A stretch of 32,227 nucleotides of DNA from Neptuniibacter sp. UBA6509. Its GTDB lineage: Bacteria > Pseudomonadota > Gammaproteobacteria > Pseudomonadales > Balneatricaceae. The stretch covers positions 1 through 32,227 of the forward strand of contig DJLT01000072.1 of the NCBI GenBank assembly GCA_002435145.1. The letters are read 5' to 3'. The stretch's first letter is position 1. Every line of letters begins with the position of its first letter. Position numbers and translations under genes: made by a program. The notes beneath the pieces are model-generated. The model saw only the letters and a program-made list of their open reading frames with translations, was not told the origin of the DNA and did not search any database. Below are positions 8,344 to 17,873 of this stretch, piece by piece.

Positions 8344-8419
8344 TGGAGCCTTCGAAAAAACCTAAACTTATTGCGTGCTTTCCAACACAACAATTAGGCT
8401 ATCTTCGTAGGCTTCCTCC

Positions 8420-9193
8420 TTACTTCTCTATTCTTTTCTGATCAAGATCTATTTCAATGGATGAGTGCTCTTCAACCCAATAAATAGTCGCCCCCACAAC
8501 GGCCGCAGGCATTAAGATCAAATTGATTAAAGGGATCATCATCCCTAATTGAATCAACCCACCAAAACCTATCGAAGTCAGTCTATCCCCTTTCAACATC
8601 AGCTTCATGTTTTTGAAACTAACCTTATTGTTATCCATTGGGTAATCGCAATATTGAATCGCCATCATCCATGCGCCGAATAACAGCCATAAGAAAGGTG
8701 CGATAATATTGATCACAGGAATAAACGATAACAGCAGCAGAAAGAATACTCGTGGCAGATAATAAGCCAGTTTAGACAATTCTCTTCCGATTGCTCTCGG
8801 AATCAGTGCCATCACCGCTTGCCAGCCTTCATCTGTAATCAGATCTCCTCGTAACCGCTTCTCTACCTTCTCTGAAAGAAAACCATTAAAAGGGGCCGCT
8901 ATGATATTCGCAACAATAGAGAAACCGTAGTAGACCACCACAATCACTAGAACGGCCATGAGTGGCCATAATAAATAATGCAGAAACGACAACCACTCCC
9001 AATCAGGCAGGAAAGCACCGATCATATAATCGACCCAACCACCGAAATTACTGAGCAATAGCCAGATAGCGCCGACAAATAAAACAATATTGATAAGCAG
9101 GGGTACTAAAACAAAAGGGCGAATTTCTGGATCAGGTAGCATCTGCAGCCCACGCAGTAAATACCCACCGCCTCTTACTGGATTACCTTTCAT
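8420..9193 (-). CDS. cysZ: Sulfate transporter CysZ
   Basis: A 257-residue inner-membrane protein of the CysZ/EI24 family, close to the E. coli length of 253. The N-terminal signature GGGYLLRGLQMLPDPEIRPF and the following PLLINI run are typical. Hydrophobic segments at about 27-47, 66-95, 145-172 and 203-232 match the known helices and hemi-penetrating hairpins. In E. coli CysZ lets sulfate into the cell for cysteine synthesis. The small membrane gene upstream ends eight bases before this start, so the two are probably cotranscribed. No sulfate-assimilation gene is adjacent, so the role rests on family identity. Confidence 0.93.
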   Translation of the reverse strand: MKGNPVRGGGYLLRGLQMLPDPEIRPFVLVPLLINIVLFVGAIWLLLSNFGGWVDYMIGAFLPDWEWLSFLHYLLWPLMAVLVIVVVYYGFSIVANIIAAPFNGFLSEKVEKRLRGDLITDEGWQAVMALIPRAIGRELSKLAYYLPRVFFLLLLSFIPVINIIAPFLWLLFGAWMMAIQYCDYPMDNNKVSFKNMKLMLKGDRLTSIGFGGLIQLGMMIPLINLILMPAAVVGATIYWVEEHSSIEIDLDQKRIEK

Positions 9194-9201
9194 AATTACC
9201 T

Positions 9202-9426
9202 TTAATAAATCAAAAACAAAGCTATTTTAATGACAACTGCGCCAATCATCATGGTTAAACCCGCACGATTGACGTTAAATTCACGTTTTGTCATTAACAT
9301 TGTTGGCTTCCAAAACTCGATCAATGACTTGTAATCCTTAGTTCTACCGGCATAAATAGCCAACGAGATAAGAAACACTAACAAACCACCCCAAAATAAA
9401 AACTGTTCTAACATTGCCAGATACAT
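9202..9426 (-). CDS. Small two-helix membrane protein, conserved hypothetical
   Basis: A 74-residue protein with two hydrophobic segments (about 5-25 and 52-73) separated by a basic loop containing TKDYKSLIEFWKPTMLMTKREFNVNR. I do not recognise a named family. The proximity to cysZ (8-base gap) suggests coexpression. I prefer ATG 9426 over the adjacent GTG 9429, because AAGG then lies eight bases upstream. Its function is unknown; both termini are probably on the same side of the inner membrane. Confidence 0.75.
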   Translation of the reverse strand: MYLAMLEQFLFWGGLLVFLISLAIYAGRTKDYKSLIEFWKPTMLMTKREFNVNRAGLTMMIGAVVIKIALFLIY

Positions 9427-9598
9427 CACATTCGCCTTTACTTATTGCCATCAGAGATGAACTAGGTTTAATTTTACCTGTCTCTTAGATAGCTCTTCGA
9501 TATTTTTATTAAGAGTGCTAGCCTACCAAAAAACAATGTTGTCGGCTGCACTGTATTAGTCATATTCAACAGTGATGATGCAGCCACTGGAGTCGTAA

Positions 9599-10537
9599 AT
9601 GAAAGCAATACAGATCCGTGAGTTTGGTTCCAACGATTCATTACTCTACACCGAACTTGCCGAACCCAAACTTAACCCCGGTGAAGTACTGGTTAAAAAT
9701 AAAGTGGCGGGGGTTAACCCTATCGATTGGAAAACCTGCAGCGGTGGCGGTGCCGCCCCTTTTATTGGTGATCTACCCTTTATACCGGGTTGGGAGTTTG
9801 CGGGTACCGTAGAGCAAGTAGCAGAAGATGTAACCGACTTTTCCATTGGAGATGAAGTCTTCGGTTTAATCCGCTTCCCCGAACGCGCAGGCTGCTTCGC
9901 CAGCTACGTAGCCGCTCCGGCTGAGCAAATTAGCTTGCGTCCTGAAGGGATGTCTATAGAAACAGCTGCCGGACTTGGTCTTGCCGGTTTAACCGCTTGG
10001 CAGGCTCTATTTGATAAAGGAAACCTTCAGGCATCACAACAAGTAGTCGTTCTAGCCGGGGCAGGCGGTGTAGGCCATATCGCCATTCAGCTAGCTAAAT
10101 GGATGGGCGCCAAAGTTATAACAACAGCGTCAGAAGAAAACCACGCCTATCTCTTATCGATTGGCGCTGATATCGTGATTGATTATCACAACCAAGAGAT
10201 CACTGATCACGTAAATAATGTTGATCTTGTGATTGATGGTATCGGAGGTGATGTAGGTATCGACGCGCTGCGTTGTGTTAAACCTGGGGGGCGTTTAGTC
10301 ACCCTACCTTCAGTGACTAAAGACGAAGTCATTGCTGCGGGTAAAGCCATGAAAGTTACAGTTGAGCCTATTCGTGTTGAACCAAACAGTGAACAACTAG
10401 AGAGACTCGCAGGACTATGTGTCGATAGAAAGCTTCAGCTACGTATTGCGGATAGCATCCCTATTGAAGAGCTTGGGAAAGCATTTGATGCCAGCCGCAC
10501 GGGACGCGTTAAAGGAAAAATAATCGTCACCATATAA
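9599..10537 (+). CDS. NADP-dependent zinc-free oxidoreductase (MDR superfamily, quinone-oxidoreductase-like)
   Basis: A 312-residue medium-chain dehydrogenase/reductase. The GroES-like N-terminus (about 1-115; GEVLVKNKVAGVNPIDWK) lacks the zinc ligands of alcohol dehydrogenases, which places it with quinone or enone reductases. The Rossmann half contains GAGGVGHIAIQLAKWMGAKV, the dinucleotide-binding loop, and ends with the usual GRVKGKIIVTI. It probably uses NADPH to reduce a quinone or an alpha,beta-unsaturated carbonyl; the substrate is unknown. TGGAG precedes the ATG by six bases. It is a single gene converging on the chemosensory operon, sharing the hairpin at 10544-10572. Confidence 0.92.
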   Translation: MKAIQIREFGSNDSLLYTELAEPKLNPGEVLVKNKVAGVNPIDWKTCSGGGAAPFIGDLPFIPGWEFAGTVEQVAEDVTDFSIGDEVFGLIRFPERAGCFASYVAAPAEQISLRPEGMSIETAAGLGLAGLTAWQALFDKGNLQASQQVVVLAGAGGVGHIAIQLAKWMGAKVITTASEENHAYLLSIGADIVIDYHNQEITDHVNNVDLVIDGIGGDVGIDALRCVKPGGRLVTLPSVTKDEVIAAGKAMKVTVEPIRVEPNSEQLERLAGLCVDRKLQLRIADSIPIEELGKAFDASRTGRVKGKIIVTI

Positions 10538-10543
10538 ACAACG

Positions 10544-10572
10544 ATCAGGGGCTTAAAAACTGAGCCCCTGAT
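10544..10572. terminator. Intergenic hairpin between convergent genes
   Basis: A perfect 10-bp stem, ATCAGGGGCT (10544-10553) with AGCCCCTGAT (10563-10572), and a 9-base loop. It spans the gap between the MDR gene and the end of the chemosensory operon and overlaps the last codons of the latter. It lacks a long U tract on either side, so termination efficiency is uncertain. Confidence 0.6.
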
Positions 10573-11323
10573 ACATATACATCGCAGTCACTTTATCCAT
10601 ACTCTTAGTAATTTTTTCTGATGAGCGAGCTATAAGCCCTAACATAGCCTTAGTCGCCTCTTGATCAGAAAGCTCTTTAAAACGTTTAAAGTCGCGCTGA
10701 ATTTTACCCAGTTCACCTTTAATCTGTTCATTATTAAGCTGGCTACTTTCTAATTCAGTTCTTTTTTGTTCAAACAACTCAAGTGTACTGACAAATGCTT
10801 CAGCATAGCGCTCATCAAATCCCCATGCACGTAGTGCATAGAGACTACTCACCCGCTGAGAAAGCATACGAACATGACCTGCTGTACTCACTAAAGGGCC
10901 AAAATGGGAGTCTGTGTTCTCAACAATTTGAATCGTCACTAAATTCCATAATTTAAGAAGTAGCTCAGTCTGTTCACGCACTTTCTCAGCATTTTCTTTA
11001 GATGGCGTTTCTAGATATAGCCCCTTAACTCTCTTCCACTGCTCATTTGCACTCCGAAGAGGCTCCCTAACAGCATCCGTTTTGACATAAGCGTTAATCT
11101 CTTTTTGAGCGGCTTCGTATTCAGTAATCGCAACGCCCAAATCTTGCTCTGCTTTTCTGGCACGCACAGATAAACCGACCAACATGTAATTTTTCAACAT
11201 GACTTGAGTCAGTTTACCTTGGTTTGTGGAGCTATTAATGAAGGCTTCTGTAGACGTTATTTCAGCTGCAGCACCTCCGCTAATCATTAATAAGCTTAAT
11301 GTGATATACCGAAATAACTTCAT
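10553..11323 (-). CDS. Periplasmic stand-alone PilJ-type sensor-domain protein
   Basis: A 256-residue protein with a clear signal peptide: basic start MKLFRY, hydrophobic core ITLSLLMISGG and a probable cleavage after AAA (residue 20). It has no later membrane segment, so it should be soluble in the periplasm. The mature part is all-helical with two copies of the motif that defines the PilJ/NarX-type N-terminal sensor: a diverged copy at about 29-55 (INSSTNQGKLTQVMLKNYML) and a better one at 146-168 (AGHVRMLSQRVSSLYALRAW). AGGGAG stands six bases before the ATG. It is the last gene of the chemosensory operon, 15 bases after chpA. A role as periplasmic ligand-binding partner of the receptor is inference; in relatives this domain is normally fused to the receptor. 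Confidence 0.82.
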   Translation of the reverse strand: MKLFRYITLSLLMISGGAAAEITSTEAFINSSTNQGKLTQVMLKNYMLVGLSVRARKAEQDLGVAITEYEAAQKEINAYVKTDAVREPLRSANEQWKRVKGLYLETPSKENAEKVREQTELLLKLWNLVTIQIVENTDSHFGPLVSTAGHVRMLSQRVSSLYALRAWGFDERYAEAFVSTLELFEQKRTELESSQLNNEQIKGELGKIQRDFKRFKELSDQEATKAMLGLIARSSEKITKSMDKVTAMYMYQGLSF

Positions 11324-11338
11324 CCTTAGCTCCCTTTG

Positions 11339-14300
11339 TTAAACACAAGTTTCAGCCAACAAATTATCAATTTGATCAAGCAACTGATTCTCCGACCAAG
11401 GCTTTGTTAAATAAGCTGATATACCTGCTTCGAGCGCCTCATTACGATGTTTTTCAGTCGAGCGTGACGTAATCATAATTACCGGGATCTCGCTGGTTTC
11501 ATCTCGATTGCTGAGCACTGTCGATAATTCAACCCCCCCCATACGAGGCATCTCCATATCCGTAATAACAAGATCCGGTTGACGCTTACGAATCTGGTTC
11601 AATGCATCCAAACCATCAATCGCAGTCATCACTTCGTATCCCGTATCTTTCAATAAAGTTTCAAGCGTTTTGCGTGCACTTAACGAATCGTCAACCACCA
11701 GTAATCTAGGCAGCTCTAGCTCAGTATCTAGATCCACTAATAGCGGTTTCTCGTAAAGAGATGAGCGTAGATAACGAATTCGACTGGGCAGATCCACAAT
11801 CGGTGCAGCTTCACCGTTTGCCAAAATAGTTAGACCCGGCAGACCTGGAATATCGGGTATAAAATCACCCATCTGCTTAAAGGCTAATTCTCTATGGGCA
11901 ATAATCTCTTTCACGAGTAACGCTACACGCTCGCCTTGCCCCATATTGATAATCAAAACGGGGTGAATAGCGCCCGATTCTAAATAGTCATAACCACGTT
12001 CATCTAATAGGTTCTCCAACATATAAACCGGATAGGTTTCGTTCTCATGTTGGAAGGTAAACGTGCCTCCCTCATTCTTCAGCTGCCCATCCAGTGAGAT
12101 CAAACTCTGTTCAACACCGTGCCCGGCTAGAGCAAAAACCTGTTTGCCACAACGCACCAATAAAGTACGAATCATTAGAGAACTTGCAGGCATAGAAAGA
12201 TGAAGCAATGTTCCTTCACGCGGGCGAGACTCAATATTTAACGTGCCCTGCAGTCGTAGAATCTGTTGATAGACAACATCCATTCCAATCCCACGTCCGG
12301 ATAACTGACTAACTTCACCCCGAGTAGAAAAGCCAGGTATCAGAATCAGACGGTTAATCTCATCATCTGACAGTTCAACATCTGACTCTATTAATTCTTT
12401 TTCTGCAGCTACGGCAAGCACCCGCTGAGCATTAATACCATCACCATCATCTTCACATTTCACATCGATAAGGGAATCCTGCATCGAGAATGTTAGGGTA
12501 ATAGTGCCCTCAGCAGGTTTACCACGCTGCTGACGTAAACGCGCCGTTTCTAGACCATGATCCACTGCATTGCGAATAATATGCATCAACGGGTCAGCCA
12601 ACTGGTTCAATATATGGCTATCAACCTGCGTATCTTCACCTTTCACAATCAAGTGCGCTTGCTTATCTGTGGCCCGACATGCCTGTCGCAAAATACGCTG
12701 TAAACGGGAGGTAATGGTTTTAACTGGAACCAACCGTGTACTTAATACATTGGTTAATGTTTCTTTCTGAAGGCCTGACTGAGCCATATGCAAAGAACTT
12801 AAACTTTGAATATGCCCTTCCATCTCTTGCTGTACTTCTCGTACATCGGCTACAGCTTCATGTACGCGCGAAATCGTCGTGTGAATTTCGTTGTAGCGAT
12901 CCATCTCTAATGGGTCAAAATCTTCAGAATTCTCATCTAACTGGGATTGCACATTCATCTGTTCATGGAACTGCTGTTCCAATTCAAACAATACTCGCTG
13001 CAATATACGATGACGCTCACGATTACTTCGGGTAAACCCACGAAGCTGTGTAACCTCTTCATCAAGCTGAGTGTTTAATGTGCTAGATTCACCTGCCAAA
13101 CGAAACAGGTTATCCAATACAGTGCGGGGTACACGGAAAACGGGGGATTCATTACGCGCTGTATCAGCGGAAACCTCTTCGCTCTCTATAGCAGCTTCTG
13201 CAGGAACGCCGCTTTCTACAGATCTATCAGGCGTAGGTGCACCGCTAGAGTCATTGCTGGCATCAAGCGCATCTAGACCATCGGTTTTTAATCGATAATC
13301 CCAATCCATTATCAGCTGAAGCACCTGCACTGCATTATCCGGCGCTGATGCGCCTTCTGTTACGGTTTCTGACATAGCGGCTAAGCAATCAGCGGCTTCT
13401 AATAATTCAGCCTGTAAACGCCCAGTCGGCAATTTATCCGCATCCGCTAGATACTCCATAACGTCTTCAAGGCGATGAGCAAGATTTGCTAATCCCTTGA
13501 TGCCCGCCATATTCGCTAGCCCTTTAAGGGTATGCACAGAACGCTTGGCACTTCGAAGGGCTTCTTCATCAGAGTCAGTAAACGTTTTTTGTAGCTGATT
13601 AAGGAAATCATCACACAACGTCGGTAGCTCATTATGTAGCATATCCAACAACTGAGGATCTATCTCGCTGGATTCCTGTAGCTCTACATCCTCAGGTTCA
13701 GCCGTTTCCTGTTCAATATCTTCAGCACTTTGCAAAGAAGCAAGTGCTAACAAACCCATAATAAATGAGCCTTGCTCAGCATTGGGTTTACAAGGCAGCT
13801 GCGTATCTAAATATTGGTCAAGTAGTGTCTGCTGGCGCTCGTAAATACTGATATCAACAAAATACTCTTCTAGCCCACTTAGGCAGGCTTGTAGCGACTC
13901 AATAATCTCAACAGACAGATCAATATCATTGTCTGAAAGGTAATTTAAGTTAAGAATAAGTCCGTTAACTAATACTTTAACACCAACTAAGTTAATCGTT
14001 TCTAACGCACGAATGACCGTACTTAAAATTTCAGCTGATTCATTCAAAAGAGAACGATCTACAGCTGGCTCGTGCCACCGTCCTGATAACGCAGAAACAG
14101 ACTGCGACAGCATCGTTAGTACAGCAGGCTCAATTTGAGGGCCTTCTTGCTGTAGTAGCGTAAAATCGATAGAACAGAAAGCAGGAGGCTCCGGTAATGC
14201 TAATTTAGGCGCTTCGTCCTCTATCTGGCGAAGGGTATCTGAAGACGTATCTGTTACCTCATCAGTAGATCCCTCAACCTCAATAACCTCTTTAATGAGC

Positions 14301-15229
14301 TCGACAGGTTCAATATCTGTTTCAGCATTAGCAGAGGTATCAGCGACAGCATTATCCAGAAGTGGCAGCGAATCTAAACGCTCAATATCTTCAATTAGAA
14401 GATCGTATAGAAACTCCGTATCTTCTTCAGCTACAGGTTCCGGCCAACGGCTATCAGACATCAACGCCAATACAGTTTTCACTGGAGTTTCTGCTGGCTG
14501 CGATAAAAAAGTTAAAATCGCGTGGTTCAGCTCATTAGCAAATGAAGCATTGTCTACCTCTTCTAGCTGGGCTAATAACTCCCCATAGAGAGCAAGTAGA
14601 TCAGAGATACCCGACCAATCATTTTCGGAATGGATATCGATCTCTTCATAAAACTGTTCAGTATGCTCTTCAGTAAACGTAGGTAATGAATCACCTATTT
14701 GCTCGAGCAATAAGAATAGATTTGGAAATGCCTTTAAGACTGATGCTGAAGGCTTTAGCGCCACCAACGACTCTTCAGCTTCCTCTGATTGAGCCGCTAA
14801 CGGTGGTTCATCTACGTTAACGGCCTTATCTGTACGACCAACGCTGCTCAGTTGACCACAATCAGCCTCAAGCAATTCAAGTAGAAGCTCACCATCTTCA
14901 TCAGGCAAAGGCTCTGGCCATTGGCTATTGTTAAGACAACTCACCAACTCCATCGCAGCTAACTCAGGAGATGTATTAAACAACTGAGTTAACTGTAGAG
15001 ATAGTCGCTGTATAACCGGTATCACCTTATTTAACTGATCCTCTTCTAATGATTCTAGAAGCTCGGCATATAACGCCAAGTAATCAGATAAACCAGGGTA
15101 ATCATGCTCGCTAAACTGATCGACATACTCGTACAGTTCAGCCACAAGATCGGTTAGCGGCAACTCCATTTCCAGACAAAGTGCTTGCTTTGCTGTTAGC
15201 CACTCAATGGCTAGTTTAGGATCAAACAT
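11339..15229 (-). CDS. chpA: ChpA-like hybrid chemotaxis kinase (Hpt-CheA-CheW-REC)
   Basis: A 1296-residue cytoplasmic kinase. Residues 1-480 hold three copies of a helical module: cores about 46-125, 207-285 and a diverged one about 393-475; the first two share WPEP at 104-107 and 262-265. They have no phosphorylatable His motif. One canonical Hpt follows (about 525-620) with H566 in VHTLKGLANMAG. Then come an acidic linker, the dimerisation helices (about 700-830), the ATPase domain (N887 in HIIRNAVDHGLE, DDGDGI 927-932, GRGIGMDVV from 978), a CheW-like domain (about 1015-1155), and a C-terminal receiver with D1224 and K1276. P. aeruginosa ChpA is about twice as long, with six Hpt and two Hpt-like domains. 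It is 15 bases after the receptor gene. It should phosphorylate the two response regulators of the operon. Confidence 0.9.
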   Translation of the reverse strand: MFDPKLAIEWLTAKQALCLEMELPLTDLVAELYEYVDQFSEHDYPGLSDYLALYAELLESLEEDQLNKVIPVIQRLSLQLTQLFNTSPELAAMELVSCLNNSQWPEPLPDEDGELLLELLEADCGQLSSVGRTDKAVNVDEPPLAAQSEEAEESLVALKPSASVLKAFPNLFLLLEQIGDSLPTFTEEHTEQFYEEIDIHSENDWSGISDLLALYGELLAQLEEVDNASFANELNHAILTFLSQPAETPVKTVLALMSDSRWPEPVAEEDTEFLYDLLIEDIERLDSLPLLDNAVADTSANAETDIEPVELIKEVIEVEGSTDEVTDTSSDTLRQIEDEAPKLALPEPPAFCSIDFTLLQQEGPQIEPAVLTMLSQSVSALSGRWHEPAVDRSLLNESAEILSTVIRALETINLVGVKVLVNGLILNLNYLSDNDIDLSVEIIESLQACLSGLEEYFVDISIYERQQTLLDQYLDTQLPCKPNAEQGSFIMGLLALASLQSAEDIEQETAEPEDVELQESSEIDPQLLDMLHNELPTLCDDFLNQLQKTFTDSDEEALRSAKRSVHTLKGLANMAGIKGLANLAHRLEDVMEYLADADKLPTGRLQAELLEAADCLAAMSETVTEGASAPDNAVQVLQLIMDWDYRLKTDGLDALDASNDSSGAPTPDRSVESGVPAEAAIESEEVSADTARNESPVFRVPRTVLDNLFRLAGESSTLNTQLDEEVTQLRGFTRSNRERHRILQRVLFELEQQFHEQMNVQSQLDENSEDFDPLEMDRYNEIHTTISRVHEAVADVREVQQEMEGHIQSLSSLHMAQSGLQKETLTNVLSTRLVPVKTITSRLQRILRQACRATDKQAHLIVKGEDTQVDSHILNQLADPLMHIIRNAVDHGLETARLRQQRGKPAEGTITLTFSMQDSLIDVKCEDDGDGINAQRVLAVAAEKELIESDVELSDDEINRLILIPGFSTRGEVSQLSGRGIGMDVVYQQILRLQGTLNIESRPREGTLLHLSMPASSLMIRTLLVRCGKQVFALAGHGVEQSLISLDGQLKNEGGTFTFQHENETYPVYMLENLLDERGYDYLESGAIHPVLIINMGQGERVALLVKEIIAHRELAFKQMGDFIPDIPGLPGLTILANGEAAPIVDLPSRIRYLRSSLYEKPLLVDLDTELELPRLLVVDDSLSARKTLETLLKDTGYEVMTAIDGLDALNQIRKRQPDLVITDMEMPRMGGVELSTVLSNRDETSEIPVIMITSRSTEKHRNEALEAGISAYLTKPWSENQLLDQIDNLLAETCV

Positions 15230-15244
15230 TGATCTCTATCCCAT

Positions 15245-17365
15245 TTAAGAAGTGGCCAGTTTGAATACACTAACAGATCTTTGTAGCTCTTCTGCTGCAT
15301 CTACTAGCTCATCAGAAAGCTCTGTCTGTTGGCGCATCTCAGCATTGGTTGCTTGTGTTGTTTCATTAATGCTGTTCGCACGTGTTCGAAGATCTTCGGC
15401 AACTTTTGCCTGTTTAACCGAGCTATGTGCAATACGGACTACGGAGTCTACAAGCGTTTGAGTAGTTGTACGCGTTTCACCCATACGTTCACCCGCTTCC
15501 TCTGCTAGACGTGTACCCTCAACAACGTCAGTAATTACGTTGTTGATTACGTTAATCGTATCAGCCGTTTCCAACTGGATATTATTAACCAATGATTCAA
15601 TCTCAGATGTTGCTTCACGGGAGTTCTCAGATAAACGTTGTACCTCATCTACTACCACCATCAAGCCACGACCCGCTTCACCTGCTGAGGCAGCATGCAT
15701 ACTCGCATTCAGTGAAAGTACGTGTGTACGCTCTGAGATGTTGTTGATCAAATTAACGATACCACCGATCTCTTGTGAACGTTCACCCAATCGCTTGATA
15801 CGTTTTTCTGCTTCATGAATGGTCTGGCGAATTTTGTTGATACTATCGATAGTCTGGGATACTGAATCCATCGCCGTTTCAGAAGTTTTAATCGCTTTCT
15901 GAGACGCATTGTTTGAGATCACTGCTAATTTAGAGATCAACTCCATCGCTTTAATAGCAGAATCCAAGCCATCGAGTGTTTGACCAATCTCCTCTTTCTC
16001 TCGCTCTGCATAGCTAAGTACCGTTTCTGACTGAGATTTAACCTGAACTGATGCGCTGTTAACTCGACCTGATACGCTACTTACTTCCTGCAGTACCGAT
16101 TCAATAGACGTTACCAATTGGTTAATAGAGTCAGATATAGCACCGGTCACATCTTCTGCAACAGGAACTCGAACGGTTAGATCTCGTTGTGAAATCTGGA
16201 ATACGTTTTGGATAAGAGAAATAATTGAAGCATTCAGTCGCTTATTCTCTTCCTCTTTAACCTGTAGAGCGCTCTCTTTCTCTTCAAGCATGCTATCCAA
16301 TACGCCTGAAAGCTGTCCTAGCTCATCTTTACTATCTAATTCACATCGCGCATCAACTTCACCTTCACGAACACGGTCAATCGTATTCTGAACCCTGCTG
16401 AGTGGATCGGTCACACCGAATTTAACGATCGACATAGAAATCGCTAAAGCCACAATCATGAAAGCCATTGAGATGAAGAAGTAAGTTGCCATCTCTGTCG
16501 TATCATCTACGAGTAATTGGTCATTCTTTATTTTATAGCTGCCAGCTAATGCGGTGACCTGCTCAATCTTAGGTGATAATTTATCGATAATAGATTGAAG
16601 GTTTGCAAACTGGGCTTCTTTCCGGTCAATGGCTTCTGCAAGTTCAGCGACTAACGCAGTAATTTTAATGATGTTATTTCCAGCTGATTCACGACTAGCA
16701 GACAGGGACTTCACTTTACTTGAATCTAGATGTGCCGTTTCGATCTGTTTTTGAATTTTGTATAGGTCTTCTTGGATAATTTCTAGCTCGACGGTTTTAC
16801 CGTCATGGGCAATATAATCATCAATATTAATCTGTAAAATTTCTAACTGATCACGAACCCAGTTTCGGTTTAGCCACAATACAAGTGGTTCAGTTTCAGC
16901 TATCAGCGTTCTAATCTCTGAAGCCAGCCCCTCATCCCCTTTACTCAAACCAATCTGAATAGATGTTTCTGAAGCATCATAGAAAGTATCTTGATACTGA
17001 TCCATAATGGACTGGAACTGCTGTACCAACTCTTTATCTTCATCGGTACGCAGATAACCCTGTAAACTCGATATATCAGTTTCTACCGTTGCCATAACAT
17101 CGTTATACATCGACAGCTGATCCATCTCCCTTGCAACCTGAAAGCTTTTCTCTTGGAAACGAGCCTCAGATACGTTCGCTTGAATATCACTTACTAAAAG
17201 TAAAAAGTTATTCAATTGCTGAGAACGTTGCTTAGCTTCCTCTTGAAGAACAATAGTTTGATAATAAGATGCACCCATAAAGACTAAGCCTACGCATAGC
17301 AGTCCCAATGCGATTGCAAACTTAATTGGTATCCGTACGTTCTTAAACTCCCAAAACGATTGCAT
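15245..17365 (-). CDS. pilJ: PilJ-like methyl-accepting chemotaxis receptor
   Basis: A 706-residue transmembrane receptor. TM1 is about 14-37 and TM2 about 293-317, enclosing a helical periplasmic region of roughly 255 residues that lacks the RMLSQR motif of PilJ sensors; it looks more like a long four-helix or HBM-type domain. A HAMP domain follows (318-370), then a second HAMP-like unit (387-430, RDLTVRVPVAEDVTGAI), as in PilJ. The signalling tip is the PilJ type: ERTHVLSLNASMHAASAGEA at 545-564, then RGLMVVVDEVQRL. There is no C-terminal CheR-binding pentapeptide. It is cotranscribed between the CheW and ChpA genes. The name rests on tip sequence and gene order; the sensor half is different from PilJ. 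Confidence 0.87.
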   Translation of the reverse strand: MQSFWEFKNVRIPIKFAIALGLLCVGLVFMGASYYQTIVLQEEAKQRSQQLNNFLLLVSDIQANVSEARFQEKSFQVAREMDQLSMYNDVMATVETDISSLQGYLRTDEDKELVQQFQSIMDQYQDTFYDASETSIQIGLSKGDEGLASEIRTLIAETEPLVLWLNRNWVRDQLEILQINIDDYIAHDGKTVELEIIQEDLYKIQKQIETAHLDSSKVKSLSASRESAGNNIIKITALVAELAEAIDRKEAQFANLQSIIDKLSPKIEQVTALAGSYKIKNDQLLVDDTTEMATYFFISMAFMIVALAISMSIVKFGVTDPLSRVQNTIDRVREGEVDARCELDSKDELGQLSGVLDSMLEEKESALQVKEEENKRLNASIISLIQNVFQISQRDLTVRVPVAEDVTGAISDSINQLVTSIESVLQEVSSVSGRVNSASVQVKSQSETVLSYAEREKEEIGQTLDGLDSAIKAMELISKLAVISNNASQKAIKTSETAMDSVSQTIDSINKIRQTIHEAEKRIKRLGERSQEIGGIVNLINNISERTHVLSLNASMHAASAGEAGRGLMVVVDEVQRLSENSREATSEIESLVNNIQLETADTINVINNVITDVVEGTRLAEEAGERMGETRTTTQTLVDSVVRIAHSSVKQAKVAEDLRTRANSINETTQATNAEMRQQTELSDELVDAAEELQRSVSVFKLATS

Positions 17366-17385
17366 AGGTTTAATTCTCCATTCCT

Positions 17386-17862
17386 TTAAAACTGTTTCTT
17401 TAAGGCTAGAAATAGACGCCGATGATCAATTTCAAACCATTTATTATTTTTATGGCCGTACACATTGGAAACTGTATTTTTAATTATTTCCGGTAACCCG
17501 ACAGCATGTTCATTCAGCTGTTCTGGGTCGGTAATACTTTGCGGTGCATCCTTTAATAGGATGCCCACCGTATTAGGGTGGTCATCAATCAGTAATACCC
17601 ACTCCTGAACCTCTTCCTTTTCATTAAGAACCTGTAAATACTTATTCAAATCATAAATAGGTACAGTTTCTCCCCGATGGTTCATAAAACCCGAGAACCA
17701 ATCAGGCGTAGACGGTATTGCGCAGATCGAAGGTAACTTAACAACTTCTGCGCGGGTTTGTTCTGAGATCAGTAACGGGTAACTACCAACCTCAAAACCA
17801 TGTCTGATCTGACTAATATCTAAGGTATTCTCTTGATCGATTGTTATCTCTTGAGAATCCAT
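17386..17862 (-). CDS. pilI: CheW-like adaptor protein (PilI type)
   Basis: A 158-residue CheW-domain protein that couples the receptor to the ChpA kinase. Features of the fold are GFEVGSYPLLIS near the start, the IPSTPDWFSGFMNHRGETVP strand-turn region corresponding to the CheW G-rich NVRG segment, and VLLIDDHPNTVGILL. ATG 17862 is preferred over the adjacent GTG 17865, since AAGAG then lies seven bases upstream. It sits 11 bases after the PilH-like gene and 20 before the receptor gene, the same order as pilG-pilH-pilI-pilJ in Pseudomonas. Confidence 0.88.
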   Translation of the reverse strand: MDSQEITIDQENTLDISQIRHGFEVGSYPLLISEQTRAEVVKLPSICAIPSTPDWFSGFMNHRGETVPIYDLNKYLQVLNEKEEVQEWVLLIDDHPNTVGILLKDAPQSITDPEQLNEHAVGLPEIIKNTVSNVYGHKNNKWFEIDHRRLFLALKKQF

Positions 17863-17873
17863 CACTTTACTCT

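Noticed and set aside
12736-14588. Plus-strand frames of 75-99 codons inside chpA.
   Set aside because: Shadow frames with Ser/Ala-rich compositions arising from the acidic chpA coding sequence; no ribosome sites or homology.
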